Shown here: positions 62,124 to 64,000 of the stretch, one piece after another
Position numbering within the stretch: position 1 is the stretch's first letter
Layout: every line of letters starts with the position of its first letter
DNA from: Aphelocoma coerulescens
Lineage: Eukaryota > Chordata > Aves > Passeriformes > Corvidae
Direction of reading: 5' to 3'
Length of the DNA: 64,000 bases
NCBI RefSeq assembly: GCF_041296385.1
Contig: NC_091015.1
Location: forward strand, 90,504,004 to 90,568,003
Made by a program: the position numbers and the translations under genes
The notes under the pieces: model-generated
Databases searched by the model: none
What the model was told of the DNA's origin: nothing
The model's input: only the letters and a program-made list of their open reading frames with translations

Positions 62124-62346
62124 GTCCTTACTCTATTTTCGAGAGTTGGCGTTCCTAGTGAAAAGGAATGAAACAAGTGTAAACAAAAGGTTGGGGGGAA
62201 GAGTGCAAAATGATGAATGTAGGAGCTTTCTCCATGGTTTAGGGCTTGTTCCTGAAAAACAGTACTTGATGCTTATATTGAATAGTACAATGTTTAGAGC
62301 TGGAAGAAAGCAACTTTGGAAACGGAGCATTGGCAAAGTGATAAAG
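62124..62346 (+). CDS. Internal coding exon of an unidentified gene
   Basis: A pyrimidine-rich stretch ending GGTTTTTTAG precedes 62,124, and the exon ends AAG followed by GTAAGG at 62,347, a near-consensus donor. The 223 bases read as one completing base plus 74 open codons, ending in phase 0. The peptide starts SLLYFRELAFLVKRNET, has a Cys at residue 36 of the open part, a hydrophobic segment KQYLMLILNSTMF, and a basic end RAGRKQLWKRSIGKVIK. Composition is balanced and free of repeats, unlike other frames in this window. The mix of hydrophobic and basic residues suggests a folded intracellular domain. I do not recognise the family. It is on the same strand as the first exon at 43,224 and could belong to that gene if an exon of length 3n+2 lies between them. 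The lack of upstream frame information and the single-sequence view limit confidence. Confidence 0.5.
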
Positions 62347-64000
62347 GTAAGGAAAACTGAATTTTGAACTGGGTTTTGGCTGATAATGATATAATTTGAA
62401 TAAAGGTGTGTATTGAGGGGGGAGGGCATAGAAAAATGTGTGTTCTAAAATAGGTATAAGTGGATGATGTTGGTTGCACAATTTGTTTTGAAAGGCAAAT
62501 TTGCATTGGAGGTGCTTATGCATTTGGCTAGTGGTACTTGTATCTTGTCCAGATTGTTGCAATGGTCTGGTAATGGTCTAATTTCACAAATGCTGTATTA
62601 GTACATTGAAGAGTTTGATGTTAGATCTGGCAACAAAACAAGGGTAGACTCTGCCACCAAGGAAAATAGAAATGCAACTTCACTTTTCCCATACTTCTAA
62701 GTTGGGAATAGAATTTTGAAAGCAATACTTAGCATTGAGAAACAACAATAGAATATAGAAGTCATTAAGATATTTAGACTAATTTTAAAAGCTGGTTATT
62801 TAAGCAAACTGTTCCTGAGTTAATGCAGTGTGATAACACACGTGCTGAGCTCTGATTTTTGAGATTTAAGAGTTAGCTAAGGGGACTGCCCTAATTCTTT
62901 AGGGTTTGTATTTTTTTGGAAAGAGGAAATTAAAACATTGAAACTTGAAAATTGAAAACTCAGGGTGCTTGAAAATGTGTAAAATAGTTTGCAGTTTACT
63001 TTTGCAGGGAAATTCATGAGCAAGGATTTTGTAATATAAAACATATTAGCAAGTTAAAGGAGCTACAAAGGAATTCCATGTTGGTTAAATAAATTTTGGA
63101 TAAGACAGTAAATTAACAATAGAACCATTCTTACTTTTTGACTCTTTCACTAGTGAACTTTCCAGTAAGGCCTTTCTCATCCATAAGACTTTGATTTCAG
63201 CATGTCCAAATTCAGTGATGCACAGTATTCTGACAACAAAATGTGTCGTTTGCTGGATAAAGAGCATTCAGAACAAGTTTTATCTTGCGTACATATGACT
63301 TGCATACTAAATAACATTGTTGCTAATTCTGTTCAGGGTGTCTGCACCAGCAGCTACAGTCTTAACAGAGAAGCTGGCAATAGTCAATAGCTGGCTTCTG
63401 AGCCTGTTGTTTCAAAAAAAGAACCTCTGGAATCTCAGACGTGTGCTCTTTTAGTACCTTCTGCTTAAATATATATACTGTGTACCAGCTAGGAAACTTC
63501 TTTTAAATTTTAATCTAATCTCCATTTGTTTCTTCAGACTGATGGTGAGATGTTTATGGGTTTAGGTATATGTGAAGATAGATTTAGGAATCTCTCCCTT
63601 TTCTTCAGGAGATGATGTCTATTGAAATCAGTTTCCTGTGCCAAATTGTAGGTATTTAAGTATTAGGAATTTTAAGGTTTTATGTAAACATAAAATGAGC
63701 TGCTTGTTATAACTGGACTAACCATCAGAAGAGGACTTTTCAGTTAAGTAGTTTAGCTTTGGACCTTCATCTGTTGTGGAACTCTGTCATATGACCTTTC
63801 TTACCATCGCAACCAAGAGTGGTAAAAGAAACTAAAACTAAACTTGGCTGTGTTACCTGTGCTGTTCTTTACATGAAAAACTGAGCTGAAGCTGTACCAT
63901 AAAAAACTTGGACAATCATTCCAGATAATTAAGTGACACAGAGTTCATCTCTTGTAAATACTGCTCCTTCTGAATCTTCCTACATTATGGGGCCATTAGG
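62347..64000. other. Downstream of the exon, mostly intron-like
   Basis: No firm exon. Two weak phase-0 candidates would continue from 62,346. One is 63,538-63,565, with acceptor TTTGTTTCTTCAG and a donor-like GTATAT, reading TDGEMFMGL plus one base. The other starts at 63,337 after TTCTGTTCAG and reads GVCTSSYSLNREAGNSQ then stop. Either may be chance. A frame from 63,202 (62 residues) is open but its phase does not fit the preceding exon. Confidence 0.35.

Noticed and set aside
63202..63390. 62-residue plus-strand frame after an acceptor-like TTGATTTCAG
   Set aside because: Its phase does not follow from the 62,124-62,346 exon and no donor is evident. Kept only as a remark.
1..64000. CRISPR array, operon or tRNA gene
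   Set aside because: No spaced direct repeats of CRISPR type, no operonic layout and no tRNA box A/box B pair were seen. The sequence is vertebrate.

Overview
The window looks like nuclear DNA from a bird, most likely a songbird. The evidence is repeat content: several CR1 LINE fragments, most ending in the avian octamer tail related to ATTCTATG, plus long terminal repeats (LTRs) of types I know from passerine genomes. There are no operons or bacterial features. Almost all of the listed open reading frames are chance frames in GC-rich islands, microsatellites or transposon copies. Gene content is very low.

Layout. Positions 1-2,880 are AT-rich with no gene seen. Positions 2,880-5,430 form a large CpG island. 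It holds a minus-strand first coding exon (4,223-4,337) ending in a strong splice donor, and a possible divergent plus-strand first exon ending at 4,525. Positions 5,430-42,990 are a gene-poor interval of about 38 kb. It holds CR1 copies of differing age, a 315-bp CTCTT microsatellite, a 436-bp GGAA microsatellite with regular GAATTCGG interruptions, two striking inverted repeats, and two long LTRs (32,789-33,887 and 40,278-41,526). Positions 42,990-43,620 are a second CpG island. It contains a plus-strand first coding exon (43,224-43,343) and two RFX X-box-like motifs, which suggests a ciliary gene. Positions 43,344-62,123 would be intron if that gene continues rightward. This part carries four further LTRs, several CR1 fragments and simple repeats. 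Positions 62,124-62,346 are the best internal coding exon in the window: 74 open codons between a good acceptor and a good donor. I could not assign it to a family.

Model. Two genes appear to point away from each other across a transposon-rich interval: one leaves the window leftward from about 4.3 kb, the other runs rightward from about 43.2 kb. Linking the 43.2-kb first exon to the 62.1-kb exon is inference. Their splice phases do not match directly (phase 0 out, one base in), so at least one unseen exon would have to lie between them. I name neither gene. No RNA gene, CRISPR array or complete mobile element was found; all six retroviral elements are solitary LTRs without coding sequence.
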